From NCBI GenBank assembly GCA_021654635.1, contig AP025179.1:5208001-5272000 (forward strand): DNA of 64,000 nt, in the 5' to 3' direction. The notes under the pieces are model-generated. The model searched no databases and was not told where the DNA came from. It saw only the letters and a program-made list of their open reading frames with translations. A program made the position numbers and the translations under genes. This DNA is from Mycobacterium kiyosense (GTDB lineage: Bacteria; Actinomycetota; Actinomycetes; Mycobacteriales; Mycobacteriaceae). This document shows, one piece after another, positions 10,174 through 24,580 of this stretch (position 1 is the first letter of the stretch; each line of letters opens with the position of its first letter).

Positions 10174-10181
10174 CATAGAGA

Positions 10182-10189
10182 ACCCGTTG
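10182..10189. repeat. IS21 target-site duplication, right copy (acccgttg)
   Basis: Second copy of the 8-bp word flanking the element. It is followed directly by the resumed host reading frame (AGC GCG ATA ...). Confidence 0.8.
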
Positions 10190-10522
10190 AGCGCGATACC
10201 GCCGGCCACCGAAGCGATCCTGCCGGGGGCGCTGGACGCCGCCGCGCCCCCGCACCCGCCCAATAACTATCCGTTCACCGTTGCCGAATGGACACCGGGG
10301 CCCAACGGCCTCGGGTTCACCGGTGGGTATCAGGCCTTTGCGCTCACGCCGGACAGTCTGATTCTGTACATGCCCGACGCGCCGATGCAGCAGGGAAACC
10401 CCCGCCCCGGCCGATCGTCAACGCTGAACCCGGCGTGGTCGATGGACGGCGGAACCGTCACGATCCAGGTGCCGCTGTCCGCGCTCGCCGGCTCGCTGCG
10501 CCCGGAATTCGGTGGCGCGTAG
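10190..10522 (+). pseudogene. Secreted RsiV/DUF3298-domain protein, 3' part
   Basis: The remaining 110 codons of the gene begun at 6975. They contain YQAFALTPDSLILYMPDAP, which parallels the YQNFAITDDSLIFYF stretch of the M. tuberculosis TB22.2 family as I recall it, and end in a segment with VPLSALAG. No start codon or ribosome site is visible at its 5' end, so it is unlikely to be translated alone. Confidence 0.82.
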
Positions 10523-10567
10523 GCGAATTCGGACCGAAGCCGGCAAGCGTGCGCGTCGGCTCGGCGC

Positions 10568-10987
10568 TCACCCGGTTGTGTAGACGGACCATGTGCAGTA
10601 CCGGCGCGCCGCCAGCAAATGACTCCTCGCCGCATTGAGGTCAGCCGTCAACCAGAGTTCGTCCGAGCCTTCCTGCAGGTAGCGCCGATCGTGATCGAGC
10701 TTGGCGGCCAAGATGTCCGACCAGTTCCGCAGGTCCACCGCGGTCACGCCGGACACCTGGTACAAGGGCTGCGCGGCCTGGCGGATCTGACTTCCTACGC
10801 CCGGCGGCGTATACCCTTGCGGTTCAACCTGATCGAAGGCCGCTTCGAGCTGATCGCCCGCCGCCATGATGGTGTCGCATTCCGGATCGTGCGCGGTGGC
10901 CACCGGCGCGGTCAGCAAGCAGACCACCATTGCGGCGATGGCCTGAGTCAAGAGCAGAATTCGTCCAGTCCTGCTGAACATGACCAT
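10568..10987 (-). CDS. Small secreted protein of unknown function
   Basis: 139 aa, exported. It has a clear signal peptide (LLLTQAIAAMVVCLLTAPVATA, cut at about residue 32) and a short, mostly helical mature domain with two cysteines (DPECD, RRYCTW), possibly one disulfide. I do not recognise a named family. Two Met codons (MVM) offer alternative starts. It lies downstream of ppx on the same strand after a 68-bp gap, and converges with the broken RsiV-like gene. Confidence 0.7.
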   Translation of the reverse strand: MVMFSRTGRILLLTQAIAAMVVCLLTAPVATAHDPECDTIMAAGDQLEAAFDQVEPQGYTPPGVGSQIRQAAQPLYQVSGVTAVDLRNWSDILAAKLDHDRRYLQEGSDELWLTADLNAARSHLLAARRYCTWSVYTTG

Positions 10988-11055
10988 GACTCTAGGGCAG
11001 CCCGCTTAGTTGGTGAAGAGGTTTGGGATCACCGACCGCGCAGCGGGTCCGGCGC

Positions 11056-12024
11056 CTACCCATCGCCCGCCATGGACAGCACAATGCCGTCCAGGATGTC
11101 GTGTTCGCTGACCACCAACTCGCCGATACCGGCCCGCTGGTGCAGTTCGCGGGCCAGCTCCTGCACCACGATCGCCCCGCCGCCGATCACGTCCACGCGG
11201 CCTTCGTGCATGGGCCCCAGCGCGGCACGCTGCGCACGGGTCATGCCGAGCAGCCCGTCGCACACGTCCAGCAACGAATCGAGCGGCACCCGCGAAAGAT
11301 GAATGACCGCAGGGTCATAGGAGGTCATGTGGTGCGCCAACGCCGACAGCGTGGTCATGGTCCCGGCCAACCCCACCCAGGTTCGGGCGGCTTCGACCGG
11401 CACCGCGCGCAGCGCAACGTCGAGCCGTTCCCGCACCACTTTCCGCGCTGCGGACACCTCGGCGGCGGTCGGCGGGTCGGCGTGCAGGCAGCGTTCGGTC
11501 AGCCTGACGCAGCCGATGTCTGCGGAGTAACTGGCGGCGACCTCGCCGCTGCGGTCCCCGGCCTGGCCGAGCACGATCTCGGTCGACCCGCCACCCAGGT
11601 CGACAACCACGAAAGGTGCTCCGGCGCCGTCTAACTCACCAACCGCGCCGCGGAACGAGAGTTCGGCCTCCTGCGCGCCGCTGATCACCTCGGCTCGCGA
11701 CCCGACGATCACCGAGCCCAGCACTTCGGCGGTCATCGCAAAGAAGACGTCGCGGTTGGCGGCATCGCGGGTGGCCGAGGTGGCCACCATCCGTACCCGC
11801 TGCACGTGGTGTTCCGCGAGCAGCGCGGCGTAGTCGGTCAGCGCCGCCCGGGTGCGCGCGATCGCCTCCGGCGCGAACTCGCCCGTCGCATCCACCCCTT
11901 GACCCAGCCGCACGATCCGCATCTCGCGATGGACATCGCGCAGCCGCCCGTCTCTGAAGTCCGCGATCAACAGGCGAATCGAATTGGTACCGCAGTCGAT
12001 TCCGGCGAGCCGAGTCAAAGCCAC
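11056..12024 (-). CDS. ppx2: Exopolyphosphatase (Ppx/GppA family)
   Basis: Acts on polyphosphate or pppGpp in the cytoplasm. 322 aa. The ASKHA-type phosphate motifs are present: IDCGTNSIRLLIAD near the N-terminus and VVVDLGGGSTEIVLG in the middle, with GGGAIVVQELA late. The GTG at 12024 gives the family start (VALTRLAGIDCGT). The longer frame to 12144 lies inside the upstream gene. The start overlaps the DUF501 stop by 10 bp. The M. tuberculosis counterpart is Rv1026 by order and sequence. Confidence 0.9.
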   Translation of the reverse strand: MALTRLAGIDCGTNSIRLLIADFRDGRLRDVHREMRIVRLGQGVDATGEFAPEAIARTRAALTDYAALLAEHHVQRVRMVATSATRDAANRDVFFAMTAEVLGSVIVGSRAEVISGAQEAELSFRGAVGELDGAGAPFVVVDLGGGSTEIVLGQAGDRSGEVAASYSADIGCVRLTERCLHADPPTAAEVSAARKVVRERLDVALRAVPVEAARTWVGLAGTMTTLSALAHHMTSYDPAVIHLSRVPLDSLLDVCDGLLGMTRAQRAALGPMHEGRVDVIGGGAIVVQELARELHQRAGIGELVVSEHDILDGIVLSMAGDG

Positions 12025-12503
12025 TGTCCCCCAACCAAAGCCGCCGTGGCCGGCTCGGCGACCAACAGCACCAGCGCTTCGTCCCCGAACGGATTGACAC
12101 CCGGGCCTTTGGCCAGCGAGTGCGCGATCAACACGTGCAGGCATTTGACCCGATCGGGCATGCCGCCGCCGGAAAACGTGGTGCCCAGCTCTTCGATCGC
12201 GTCCCGCTCGGCCAGGTACGACTCGTGGGCCCGCCGGTAGGCGGCGGCCAGATCGGGGTCGTGGTGCAGTCGTTCGGTCATCTCGCGCATCAGTCCGGTG
12301 GTCTCCAGTCTGCTCGCCGCCGCCGTCAGCACCGGGTGCGTCAAGTAGTACAGCGTCGGAAACGGAGTTCCGTCAGGCAGTTTCGGGGCGGTCTTCACCA
12401 CGCCGGGGGAACCGTCGCGGCATCGGAAGGCGACCTCCAGCACCCCGCGCGGCTCACGGCCGAGTTGGCGGGCCACCGCGTCCAGGTCGGCAGGCTCAAC
12501 CAC
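12015..12503 (-). CDS. DUF501 family protein (Rv1025-like)
   Basis: 162 aa, cytoplasmic, function not established. It is recognised by the strongly conserved core FPTLYYLTHPVLTAAASRLE, GTTFSGGGMPDRVKCLHVLI and AHSLAKGPGVNPFGDEAL. The GTG at 12503 gives the family start (VVEPADLDAV). It sits between the ftsB-like gene and ppx and overlaps both, as in other mycobacteria. Confidence 0.9.
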   Translation of the reverse strand: MVEPADLDAVARQLGREPRGVLEVAFRCRDGSPGVVKTAPKLPDGTPFPTLYYLTHPVLTAAASRLETTGLMREMTERLHHDPDLAAAYRRAHESYLAERDAIEELGTTFSGGGMPDRVKCLHVLIAHSLAKGPGVNPFGDEALVLLVAEPATAALVGGQWL

Positions 12504-13197
12504 CGGGCGTCGTCGGGTTCGGCGGCACCGGAGCGGGTTCGGGGGCCGGGTTGGCGCCGGGCGGTAGGTGCGGGGCGTCGGCGATGGTGTGCCACAACGC
12601 CGTGTACCAGGGCTCGTTTTTGGCGTGACCGCTCGCCTCGGTGCCGGGCTGCTGCGGGGTCGCCGCGCCCGGCGGCAGCTGCACCTGGAACGGGATGTCG
12701 CCGGGCTTGACGAACCCGAGGCGCTCGCGCGCCTGCGCCGCAATGTACGCCGGATCGGCCAACTGGCCCTTGCGCTGTTCGAGTTCGGCGATCTGGCGGC
12801 GCAGCGCGGCCTCGGACGCCGACAACTGCTCCATCTCGGTGCGCTGCGCGAAATAGGTGCGCACCGGTCCGGCGATGGTCAGGGTCAGCACGCACATCAC
12901 CGCGGCCAGGATCGCCGCGCGGCGTGCGGTGAAACCCAGCCGCTGATCCGAACGCTGGTCCACCGATTCGGTGAACGACCGTTTGATCGGCTCGACGACG
13001 TGCTCCTGCAGCGAGCGGGTCGCGGCGCGGCTCTCTCGTCGGGCGCGGTCTGGGTGGGCTTTGACGACGGCCGCGCGACCGGCTTGGCCGCGGGTTTGGA
13101 GTAGGAGTTCGCCGAGCGCCGGCCCCGACCCGAATCGCCGGCCTTCCCCGGGCGCGATGCCGGGGAACGACGTCTCGGATCGGACTTGGGCGGCCAA
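12496..13197 (-). CDS. FtsB/DivIC-like septum protein, frameshifted
   Basis: Single-pass divisome protein, about 232 aa when repaired. The membrane helix lies in RRAAILAAVMCVLTLTIAGP and is followed by a short leucine-type coiled coil (MEQLSASEAALRRQIAELE). The N-terminal 55 codons read best in another frame (RRRSPASRPGKAGDSGRGRR, matching the Rv1024 N-terminus as I recall it). The frames join if one GA is removed from the GAGAGA run at about 13030-13037 (TAPDE-SRAATRSLQEH). The start region has a probable extra G as well. The gene is six bases after eno and overlaps DUF501. Confidence 0.78.
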   Translation of the reverse strand: MAAQVRSETSFPGIAPGEGRRFGSGPALGELLLQTRGQAGRAAVVKAHPDRARRESRAATRSLQEHVVEPIKRSFTESVDQRSDQRLGFTARRAAILAAVMCVLTLTIAGPVRTYFAQRTEMEQLSASEAALRRQIAELEQRKGQLADPAYIAAQARERLGFVKPGDIPFQVQLPPGAATPQQPGTEASGHAKNEPWYTALWHTIADAPHLPPGANPAPEPAPVPPNPTTPGG

Positions 13198-13203
13198 GCT
13201 GCG

Positions 13204-14526
<1,323 letters not shown>

Positions 14527-14541
14527 TCAGCGATCATCTTT

Positions 14542-15283
14542 CTACAGCGGATGGCCGGCCGCATAGGCGGTCGCCCAGTCGCGAACCGCCCGCGCGTACA
14601 CACCGGAGTTGTTGTAGGCGCGCAGCGCGGTGATCCATCCCCGAGGTGTCCCGAGATCCTTTCCGCGCCAGCACAAGTAACCTGCGGCCGACAACGCGGC
14701 GTCGTCGATGTTGTCGACGTTGGGCTTGGCGTGTTCTTTCGCCGAAACCCCGTAGAGTCGCCAGGTTTCGGCGATGAACTGCATGGGACCCATGGCGCGC
14801 TGCACCCCGTCGTCGTCAGACGCGCCGCTCGAGGCGGCCGTGTCGTCGTCGACGATCCGCAGATTGCCGCCGGTGCCGTCCAGGCGGACACCGCGAATGG
14901 GCGGCGTCACATCCCCGTTGGGCGCGATCGTCGCACCCCGATAGGTGCCGTTGTGGCTTTCCACCTGCCCGATGCCGGCCAGCGTCGTCCAGGCGATATG
15001 ACACTTGGGGTTTTCCACCTCGGCCACCCGGGCGGCGTACGCATAGGCCTCCAAGGCGGTGACGGGCATCTCCAGGGCCGGCGCGCGTTGCTGCGCCCAG
15101 TCCCGCAACTGGTCGGCCGGCCTGCCGGGGGCGTGGGTGTCCACCGGCGGCACCGGGTCCCCCCGCCGGCGGCGGCACGCCCTCGGGGATGAACAGGCTC
15201 AGTTGCCAGGTACAACTTGACGCCAACAGCATCGCGGTCGCCCCTATCACGGCGACCGCGCGCAACCAACGTCTCGGCGACAC
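14542..15283 (-). CDS. lpqU: Lipoprotein, lytic-transglycosylase-like (LpqU), frameshifted
   Basis: Probable envelope lytic transglycosylase, about 246 aa. The N-terminus is a signal sequence (LRAVAVIGATAMLLASSC) with a weak lipobox ending in Cys. The catalytic domain has E in GIGQVESHNGTYRG and MGPMQFIAETWRLYG. The signal part and the domain are in different frames. The join is a run of six C on + (15159-15164) where five give PAGDPVPPVDTHAPG, the expected linker. The GTG at 15283 gives a short basic n-region. An ATG at 15316 is the alternative. Confidence 0.85.
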
Positions 15284-15546
15284 AACTTCCCCTGTCGGTC
15301 TCCTTGCCGGAGCCATTCACCCGTTTTCGTCCCGCTCATCGTCCCACGGCTTGGGGGTGGGCCCCGGCTGGTGCACCACCCAGCAAACAGAATTGGTGCG
15401 CCACTTTCGTCACTATGGGATGCCGCCGCGCAAGACAGCAATCGTAGAAGACGGTCAATCAGCTGTTATTGCCAATGTTGGCAAACTTCGCTATGTCCGT
15501 TGATGTGCGAAACGCCTGAGTCCGCGCAAAGCTCGACGCTCGGCGC

Positions 15547-16634
15547 TTAACGGCGGCCTTTGCGCTTTTTGGCGGCGCCACCGCGAGATTCCTTGGCGGC
15601 ACTCGCTTCGGTCGCCGCCTGCTCGGGATCCAAGACGTCGACCAGGGAGTCTTCCGGGGCCTCGTCGGGCCCCGTTTGGTAGCCCGCCGCGCCCCCGCCC
15701 GTCGGCCAATGGGCTCGCCACTCCTCCTCGGTGACGAAGCCGAGCGGAGCCATGTCGAGTTCCTCGGCGATGCTGTCCCCGCGCCGGGCCGCAGCGATGG
15801 CCCGCTCGGCAGTGCGGACCGTCTCGACGAAGTCCAAAACAGCGGCCCGAAGATCGTTCTCCGCATCGACCTCGGGAGTCAGCGTGATGGTGGTGAGTTC
15901 AGCGGGGATGAACTCACCGGGCACCCCGGCCTGGGTCACCCGCTGAATCACCTTCTGCGCCAACGCCAATGCCGGCTGTCCCGTGTGCACGTCGTCCAGC
16001 ACCGAGTTACGCGACTTGCGCGACCGCTCCGACGCCTTGGCCTCTTCCCACTGGGCGAGCTGGTCCTGCAACGAAATCTCTTCGCCCGCAAGCACTCCCG
16101 GCACGCGGTTGCCGAGTTTACGCATCAGTGTGTCGGCGACGTCGTCGATGCTGAACGGTAGCAGCGCCTCGTCCTCGGCGATGCGGGCGTGAAAGAGGAC
16201 CTGCAGCAGCAGGTCACCGAGCTCGTCGCGGAGTGCGTCGATGTTGCCGCTCTGCACGGCGTCGAGCAGCTCGTAGGTCTCTTCCAGCAGGTACCGGCGC
16301 AGCGAATCGTGGGTCTGCTCGCTTTCCCACGGGCCGGCGGTACGCAGCTTGTCCATCATCGCGACGGCGTCGACGAGCCGTTCGCCGCGCTGCCGCTCGG
16401 GTGCCGCGATCAGCCGTGCACCGGCGGCCAGCCGGGCGGTGACGGCGGGATGCTTGGGGTCCGACGACAGCAGCACCGGCGCCTCCTCGCCGGTGTACGC
16501 CGGGTGCGCATCCGGCAGCGACCACGGCACCGCGATCGGCATCTCCTCGGTGTACTGCACCTGACCGCACAGCAGCTCGATCGCCTCCACCGGCACCAGC
16601 GCCGGGCGGCGGGGGTCGACCAGGACGACAATCA

Positions 16635-16635
<1 letters not shown>
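15547..16635 (-). CDS. mazG: Nucleoside triphosphate pyrophosphohydrolase MazG
   Basis: Hydrolyses NTPs, including oxidised dNTPs, to NMP. 362 aa. An N-terminal extension typical of mycobacteria (about 90 residues) precedes the MazG core with the metal motif EETYELLDA...DELGDLLLQ (EExxE and ExxD). The C-terminal tail ends in a Lys/Arg-rich segment (AAKKRKGRR). Its ATG overlaps the mfd stop by one base, so both are co-transcribed. Confidence 0.93.
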
Positions 16636-20273
<3,638 letters not shown>

Positions 20274-20380
20274 GATGTCGCCATTCTAGGGGCGTTCGAG
20301 GTCGTCAATTTTCGGCCCTGCGCCGTCAAGGATCCGTAAGCAAAGCGGAATCCGCCCGGATCGAGGCGCACGTTTAGTTC

Positions 20381-21693
20381 ATGACACTGCTGGATTTGCT
20401 GCCCACCATGGGCAAAGCCGCACCTCGTCGGCTGGACCCGGCGCTCTGGCCGACGACGGCGTCGTGTGACGAAGGAGGCCGGATCTGTGTCGGTGGGGTA
20501 CCGCTCACAGACGTCGCCGACGAATTCGACACCCCCGCCTATGTGATCGACGAAGCCGACTTCCGGCAGCGGGCCCGCCGCTGCCGCAAGGTGCTGCGGG
20601 ACGTCGAGCTGGTCTACCCGGGGAAAGGCGCTGCCGGCCACCGCGGCGGCGTGCTGGGCACGCGAGGAGGGGCTCGGCATCGACGTCAGCTCACCGGGTG
20701 AACTGGCGGTGGCCCTGGCCGGTGGCGTGGACCCGGCGCGGATCGTCATGCACGGCAACGCCAAGTCCCCCCGCCGAGCTGCGCCAGGCCGTCGCGGTGA
20801 GCGTCGGGCGCATCGTGCTGGACTCCGACATCGAGATCGCCTACCTGGCCGGCCTGGCCCGGCGACGCCAAAAGGTGCTCATCCGGGTCACACCGGACCT
20901 CGACGTGCACGGACAACGCAGCTGGGCCGCAATCAGCGCCGAGTTCGGGTTCGCCCTGGACCGGGGCCAGGCCGTCGACGCAGTGGGCCGGGTGCTGGCG
21001 CATCCCATCCTCGACCTGGTCGGGCTGCATTGCCACTTGCCCAGCCGGGGCTCGCACGCCGCCGACGCCGCGTGGTTCGGCGAGGCGATCCACCGGATGA
21101 TCGCGGCGATGGCCGACATCCGCGCCCGTCACGGCGTCATCCTCACCGAGCTGCACATCGGCGGCGGGCTGCCGCAGCGCCGTGGTTTCGATCTCGGCGA
21201 GTTGGCTGCCGTCGTTGAGGACGCGCTGGACGAAGGCTGCGCGGCCGAGCACTTTCCGCGGCCCACCGTGGTGGTGGAGCCCGGCCCGGCGATCATCGCG
21301 CAAGCCGGTGTGGCGCTCTACCGGGTGTGCTCGGTGCAGAACCGACCCAGCGGGCGCGTCGTCGTCACGGTCGACGGCAGCATCGGCGATCCGGTTTCGG
21401 TCGCGTTGGCAAACCGGCATCCCCTGGTGAACCGCCAAGTCGTCACCGTGGCTGATCGGCACTGCGTGGCCGGCGAGGAGATCGTCCGCGACGTCGAGCT
21501 ACCGGCCGACGTGCGGCCGGGCGACCTGCTGGCGGTCGCGGGCATTCCGGCTCACCATGGCGTGGCATCCAACTTGGTCGGCCGTCCGCCGCTGCTGGCG
21601 CTGAACCGTGGGCGGGTGCGCGAGCTGGTGCGCCGCGAGACGGTCAACGACCTGCTGTCCCGCGACTGTCTCGCCGTCGAGCGTGGAGCCTGA
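20381..21693 (+). CDS. Diaminopimelate decarboxylase-like PLP enzyme, two frameshifts
   Basis: Fold-III PLP decarboxylase, about 436 aa when repaired. The pieces join by removing one G at 20627-20628 (giving YPGKALPATAAACWAREEGL, with the PLP lysine) and one C from the run of six at 20767-20772 (NAKSPAELRQAV). Other family motifs: HCHLPSRGS, HIGGGLPQ, EPGPAIIAQAG, and C in HCVAGEEIVRDVELP. The C-terminal segment reads PAHHGVASNLVGRPP, where LysA usually has two tyrosines (AY.., ..SNYN), so the substrate may not be diaminopimelate. I recall no gene at this position in M. tuberculosis. Confidence 0.75.
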
Positions 21694-21696
21694 TCT

Positions 21697-22371
21697 CTAT
21701 TCGTCCTGCAGATGCGGGTCGGCCTCCAGGTGAGTCAGGCCGTTCCACATCAGGTTGACCAGGTGCGCGGCCACCACTTCCTTCTTGGGTTCGCGGGTGT
21801 CCAGCCACCACTGCGCGGTCATCGACACCGAGCCCACCAGCGCCTGGGCGTACAGGGGCGCCAAGTCGGGGTCCAGGCCGCGACGGGCGAAGTCGCCGGC
21901 CAGAATCGAGCTGACCTGGCTGACGGCATCGTTGAGCAAACTCGAATAAGTGCCCGAGCTGATCGCGGCGGGCGAGTCGCGGATCATGATCCGGAAACCG
22001 TCAGTGCGTTCTTCGACGTAAGTGAGCAGCGCCAGTGCCACCCGCTCGACGCGTACCCGGGACCGGTTGTTGGTCAGCGACGAGGTGATGCCGTCCAGCA
22101 GCGCCGACATCTCCCGGTCCACCACCACGGCGTAGAGGCCCTCCTTGCCGCCGAAGTGCTCGTAGACGACGGGTTTGGACACATTGGCGCGCTGGGCGAT
22201 CTCCTCGATCGAGGTTCCTTCGTAGCCGCGTTCGGCGAACAGCGAACGCGCGATGCCGATCAACTGATGTCGGCGCTCGCTGCCGGTCATCCGGGCGCGC
22301 GGCGTGCGGGCTGGGGCCGAGGGTGCCGGGGATTCCCGATTGGGATTGGGCGCTTTGTCCGGTTCCGCCAC
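21697..22371 (-). CDS. TetR-family regulator (Rv1019-like)
   Basis: One-component repressor, 224 aa. The HTH is at about residues 45-75 (TSIEEIAQRANVSKPVVYEH, then FGGKEGLY). The ligand domain includes the conserved TYVEERTDGFRIMIRD. The first 27 residues are Pro/Ala/Arg rich and may precede the true start (an internal Met at RMTGSERR). The gene converges on the lysA-like gene, with stop codons three bases apart. Confidence 0.88.
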   Translation of the reverse strand: MAEPDKAPNPNRESPAPSAPARTPRARMTGSERRHQLIGIARSLFAERGYEGTSIEEIAQRANVSKPVVYEHFGGKEGLYAVVVDREMSALLDGITSSLTNNRSRVRVERVALALLTYVEERTDGFRIMIRDSPAAISSGTYSSLLNDAVSQVSSILAGDFARRGLDPDLAPLYAQALVGSVSMTAQWWLDTREPKKEVVAAHLVNLMWNGLTHLEADPHLQDE

Positions 22372-22430
22372 GGGGATCAGCGTATCGGGCGGTCAAGCGT
22401 GCTGGTGGCCGCTTGGCGGGTGAACTGGTG

Positions 22431-22580
22431 GCGTTGAGTGTGCAGTGGCGGCGTCGAGTGTGTATTGAAGGCGTTGAGTGTGCATTGGAGGCGTCGAGTG
22501 TGCAGCCAGGGCGGGAAAATCGCGAAAATCCCGCCCTCAGTTCACACTCGACGCCGCCAGCTCACACTGGACGCACCAGC
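22431..22580. repeat. Four 20-bp direct repeats leading into a long palindrome
   Basis: Units start exactly every 20 bp at 22431, 22451, 22471 and 22491, each beginning GCGTYGAGTGTG. The last unit is the left arm of a nested inverted repeat. The outer arms GGCGTCGAGTGTG (22490-22502) and CACACTCGACGCC (22543-22555) match 13/13. The inner arms AGGGCGGGA (22508-22516) and TCCCGCCCT (22529-22537) match 9/9 around an A-rich/CGCG core. Related palindromes occur between genes in other mycobacteria as I recall. No gene is visible here. Confidence 0.85.
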
Positions 22581-22604
22581 TCGCCCTGGATGCGAGCTCC
22601 GGGC

Positions 22605-22808
22605 GCAAGCGCCCGGCATCGTCGGCAGACTCAAGCCGGACTGTCGGCCTCCTCCTCCGGCCGCAAGCGCCCGGCATCGTCGGCAGACTCAAGCCGGACT
22701 GTCGGCCTCCTCCTCCGGCCGCAAGCGCCCGGCATCGTCGGCAGACTCAAACCGGATTGTCGGCCTCCTCCTCCGGCCGCAAGCGCCCGGCATCGTCGGC
22801 AGACTAAA
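22605..22808. repeat. 58-bp tandem repeat, 3.5 copies
   Basis: Copies start at 22605, 22663, 22721 and 22779 (each GCAAGCGCCCGG), the last stopping after about 30 bp. The first two are identical and the third differs by two C-to-T/G-to-A type changes (AAACCGGATTG). There is no spacer-like variability, so this is not a CRISPR. It lies in the gene-free stretch between tetR and tRNA-Gln. Confidence 0.9.
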
Positions 22809-22846
22809 GTCTCTGGGGCGGCGGCACGCACACCGCCAACACCCAA

Positions 22847-22918
22847 TCCGTCGTGGTGTAATCGGCAGCACCTCTGATTTTGGTTCAGATAGTTCAGGTT
22901 CGAGTCCTGGCGACGGAG
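22847..22918 (+). tRNA. glnU: tRNA-Gln (anticodon TTG)
   Basis: 72-nt cloverleaf. Acceptor TCCGTCG (22847-22853) pairs with CGACGGA (22911-22917), and the discriminator is G. The anticodon arm TCTGA-TTTTGGT-TCAGA presents TTG. The T arm contains GTTCGAGTC. CCA is not encoded. It lies about 100 bp upstream of glmU, as in M. tuberculosis. Confidence 0.95.
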
Positions 22919-23021
22919 CTTCCGGCGGAGCGCCTTTTGCCCCGAGCGTCCCCAAAATGTCACCCTTAGCGGCGTATCCGCGTGCATTTGCGGACGCTCG
23001 GCCGAAACGTGAGGAGAGTTG

Positions 23022-24503
23022 ATGACGTTTCGTGGTGACACCGACACCGCGGTCCTGGTGCTGGCCGCCGGGCCCGGCACCCGGATGCGCTCGGACACCC
23101 CCAAGGTGCTGCACACGCTCGGCGGCCGCAGCATGCTGTCGCACTCGCTGCACACAATGACCAAGCTGGCGCCTCAGCATCTGGTCGTGGTCCTAGGCCA
23201 CGACCACCAGCGGATCTCCCCGCTGGTGGCCGAGCTGGCCGACACCCTCGGCCGCACCATCGACGTCGCGCTGCAGGACAAACCACAGGGCACCGGACAC
23301 GCGGTGTTGTGCGGGCTGTCCGCACTGCCCGACGACTACGCGGGCACCGTGGTCGTCACCGCGGGCGACACCCCACTGCTGGACGCCGACACGCTGGCCG
23401 ACCTGATCGCCGCCCACAACGCCGCCCAACCAACCGGCAAGGCCGCGGTCACCGTGCTGACCACCACGCTCGACGACCCGCACGGCTACGGCCGCATCCT
23501 GCGCACCCAGGACAATGAGGTGATGGCGATCGTCGAGCAGACCGACGCCACCCCGTCGCAGCGCGGCATCCGCGAGGTCAACACCGGCGTCTACGCCTTC
23601 GACATCGCCGCGCTGCGCTCGGCGCTGACCCGGCTGAGCTCCAACAACGCCCAGCAGGAGCTCTACCTCACCGACGTCGTCGCCATCCTGCGCCGCGATG
23701 GTTACACCGTCAGCGCCCGCCACATCGACGACAGCGCCGTGGTGGCCGGCGTCAACAACCGTGTGCAGCTCGCCGAACTGGGCGCCGAACTCAACCGCCG
23801 GATCGTGGCCGCCCACCAGCTGGCCGGCGTCACCGTCATCGACCCTGCGAGCACCTGGATCGACGTCGACGTGACGATCGGGCGCGACACCGTCATCCAC
23901 CCGGGCACCCAACTGCACGGACGCACCCAGATCGCCGACCACGCCGTCATCGGCCCGGACACCACGTTGACCGACGTCTGCGTGGGCGCCGGCGCCTCGG
24001 TGATCCGCACCCACGGCTCGGAGTCGACCATCGGCGACGGCGCCACCGTCGGCCCGTTCACCTTCCTGCGGCCCGGATCGGTGCTCGGCGCCGACGGGAA
24101 GCTGGGCGCTTTCGTCGAGGTGAAAAACGCCACCATCGGCACCGGGACCAAGGTGCCGCACCTCACCTACGTCGGTGACGCCGACATCGGCGAGCACAGC
24201 AACATCGGCGCGTCCAGCGTGTTCGTCAACTACGACGGCACCACCAAGAGCCGCACCACGATCGGCTCCCACGTGCGCACCGGCTCGGACACCATGTTCG
24301 TCGCGCCGGTCACCGTCGGCGACGGCGCGTACACGGGCGCCGGGACGGTGATCCGCGAGGATGTGCCGCCGGGTGCGCTGGCGGTGTCGGCGGGTCCGCA
24401 ACGCATCATCGAGAACTGGGTGCAGCGCAAACGGCCCGGGACCGCCGCCGCTAAAGCCGCCGAAGAAGCCAACCGCAAACCCGACGCCGGCCCGACATCG
24501 TGA
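23022..24503 (+). CDS. glmU: Bifunctional UDP-GlcNAc pyrophosphorylase / GlcN-1-P acetyltransferase
   Basis: Makes UDP-GlcNAc for peptidoglycan and the arabinogalactan linker, cytoplasmic. 493 aa. The N-terminal uridylyltransferase has [18 protein letters not shown] and GTGHAVLCG. The C-terminal left-handed beta helix shows repeated hexapeptides and the acetyltransferase region [20 protein letters not shown]. The ATG at 23022 follows GAGGAGAG at good spacing; a TTG directly before it is ignored. Confidence 0.96.
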   Translation: MTFRGDTDTAVLVLAAGPGTRMRSDTPKVLHTLGGRSMLSHSLHTMTKLAPQHLVVVLGHDHQRISPLVAELADTLGRTIDVALQDKPQGTGHAVLCGLSALPDDYAGTVVVTAGDTPLLDADTLADLIAAHNAAQPTGKAAVTVLTTTLDDPHGYGRILRTQDNEVMAIVEQTDATPSQRGIREVNTGVYAFDIAALRSALTRLSSNNAQQELYLTDVVAILRRDGYTVSARHIDDSAVVAGVNNRVQLAELGAELNRRIVAAHQLAGVTVIDPASTWIDVDVTIGRDTVIHPGTQLHGRTQIADHAVIGPDTTLTDVCVGAGASVIRTHGSESTIGDGATVGPFTFLRPGSVLGADGKLGAFVEVKNATIGTGTKVPHLTYVGDADIGEHSNIGASSVFVNYDGTTKSRTTIGSHVRTGSDTMFVAPVTVGDGAYTGAGTVIREDVPPGALAVSAGPQRIIENWVQRKRPGTAAAKAAEEANRKPDAGPTS

Positions 24504-24580
24504 TTTCAATTTCCGGCAACCCGGCTACGATGGGGCGTTCTTGTTTTGATTCTGTTCCGATCCCGACATAAGGCAGCCCG

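Larger units (their letters stand above)
7467..10181 (+). mobile_element. IS21-family insertion sequence, complete
   Basis: A 2715-bp element with istA and istB in the IS21 arrangement, imperfect terminal inverted repeats and an 8-bp target duplication. Left end CTATGACAGTTTGATTCAGG (7468 onward) matches the reverse complement of the right end (CTATGTCAACCTGACTCAGG) at 15 of 20 positions. If the tips are instead defined by TG...CA, the element is 7471-10175 and the 8-bp duplication would be unexplained, so I prefer the wider bounds. Both genes look intact, so the copy may be functional. Confidence 0.88.

Noticed and set aside
7471..10175. IS21 ends set at the TG...CA tips
   Set aside because: The 8-bp direct repeat lies further out, and removing 7467-10181 plus one repeat restores the host frame exactly, so the wider bounds are preferred.
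22605..22808. Regular 58-bp repeat considered as a CRISPR array
   Set aside because: The units are contiguous and nearly identical throughout, with no variable spacers and no cas genes nearby. It is a tandem repeat.
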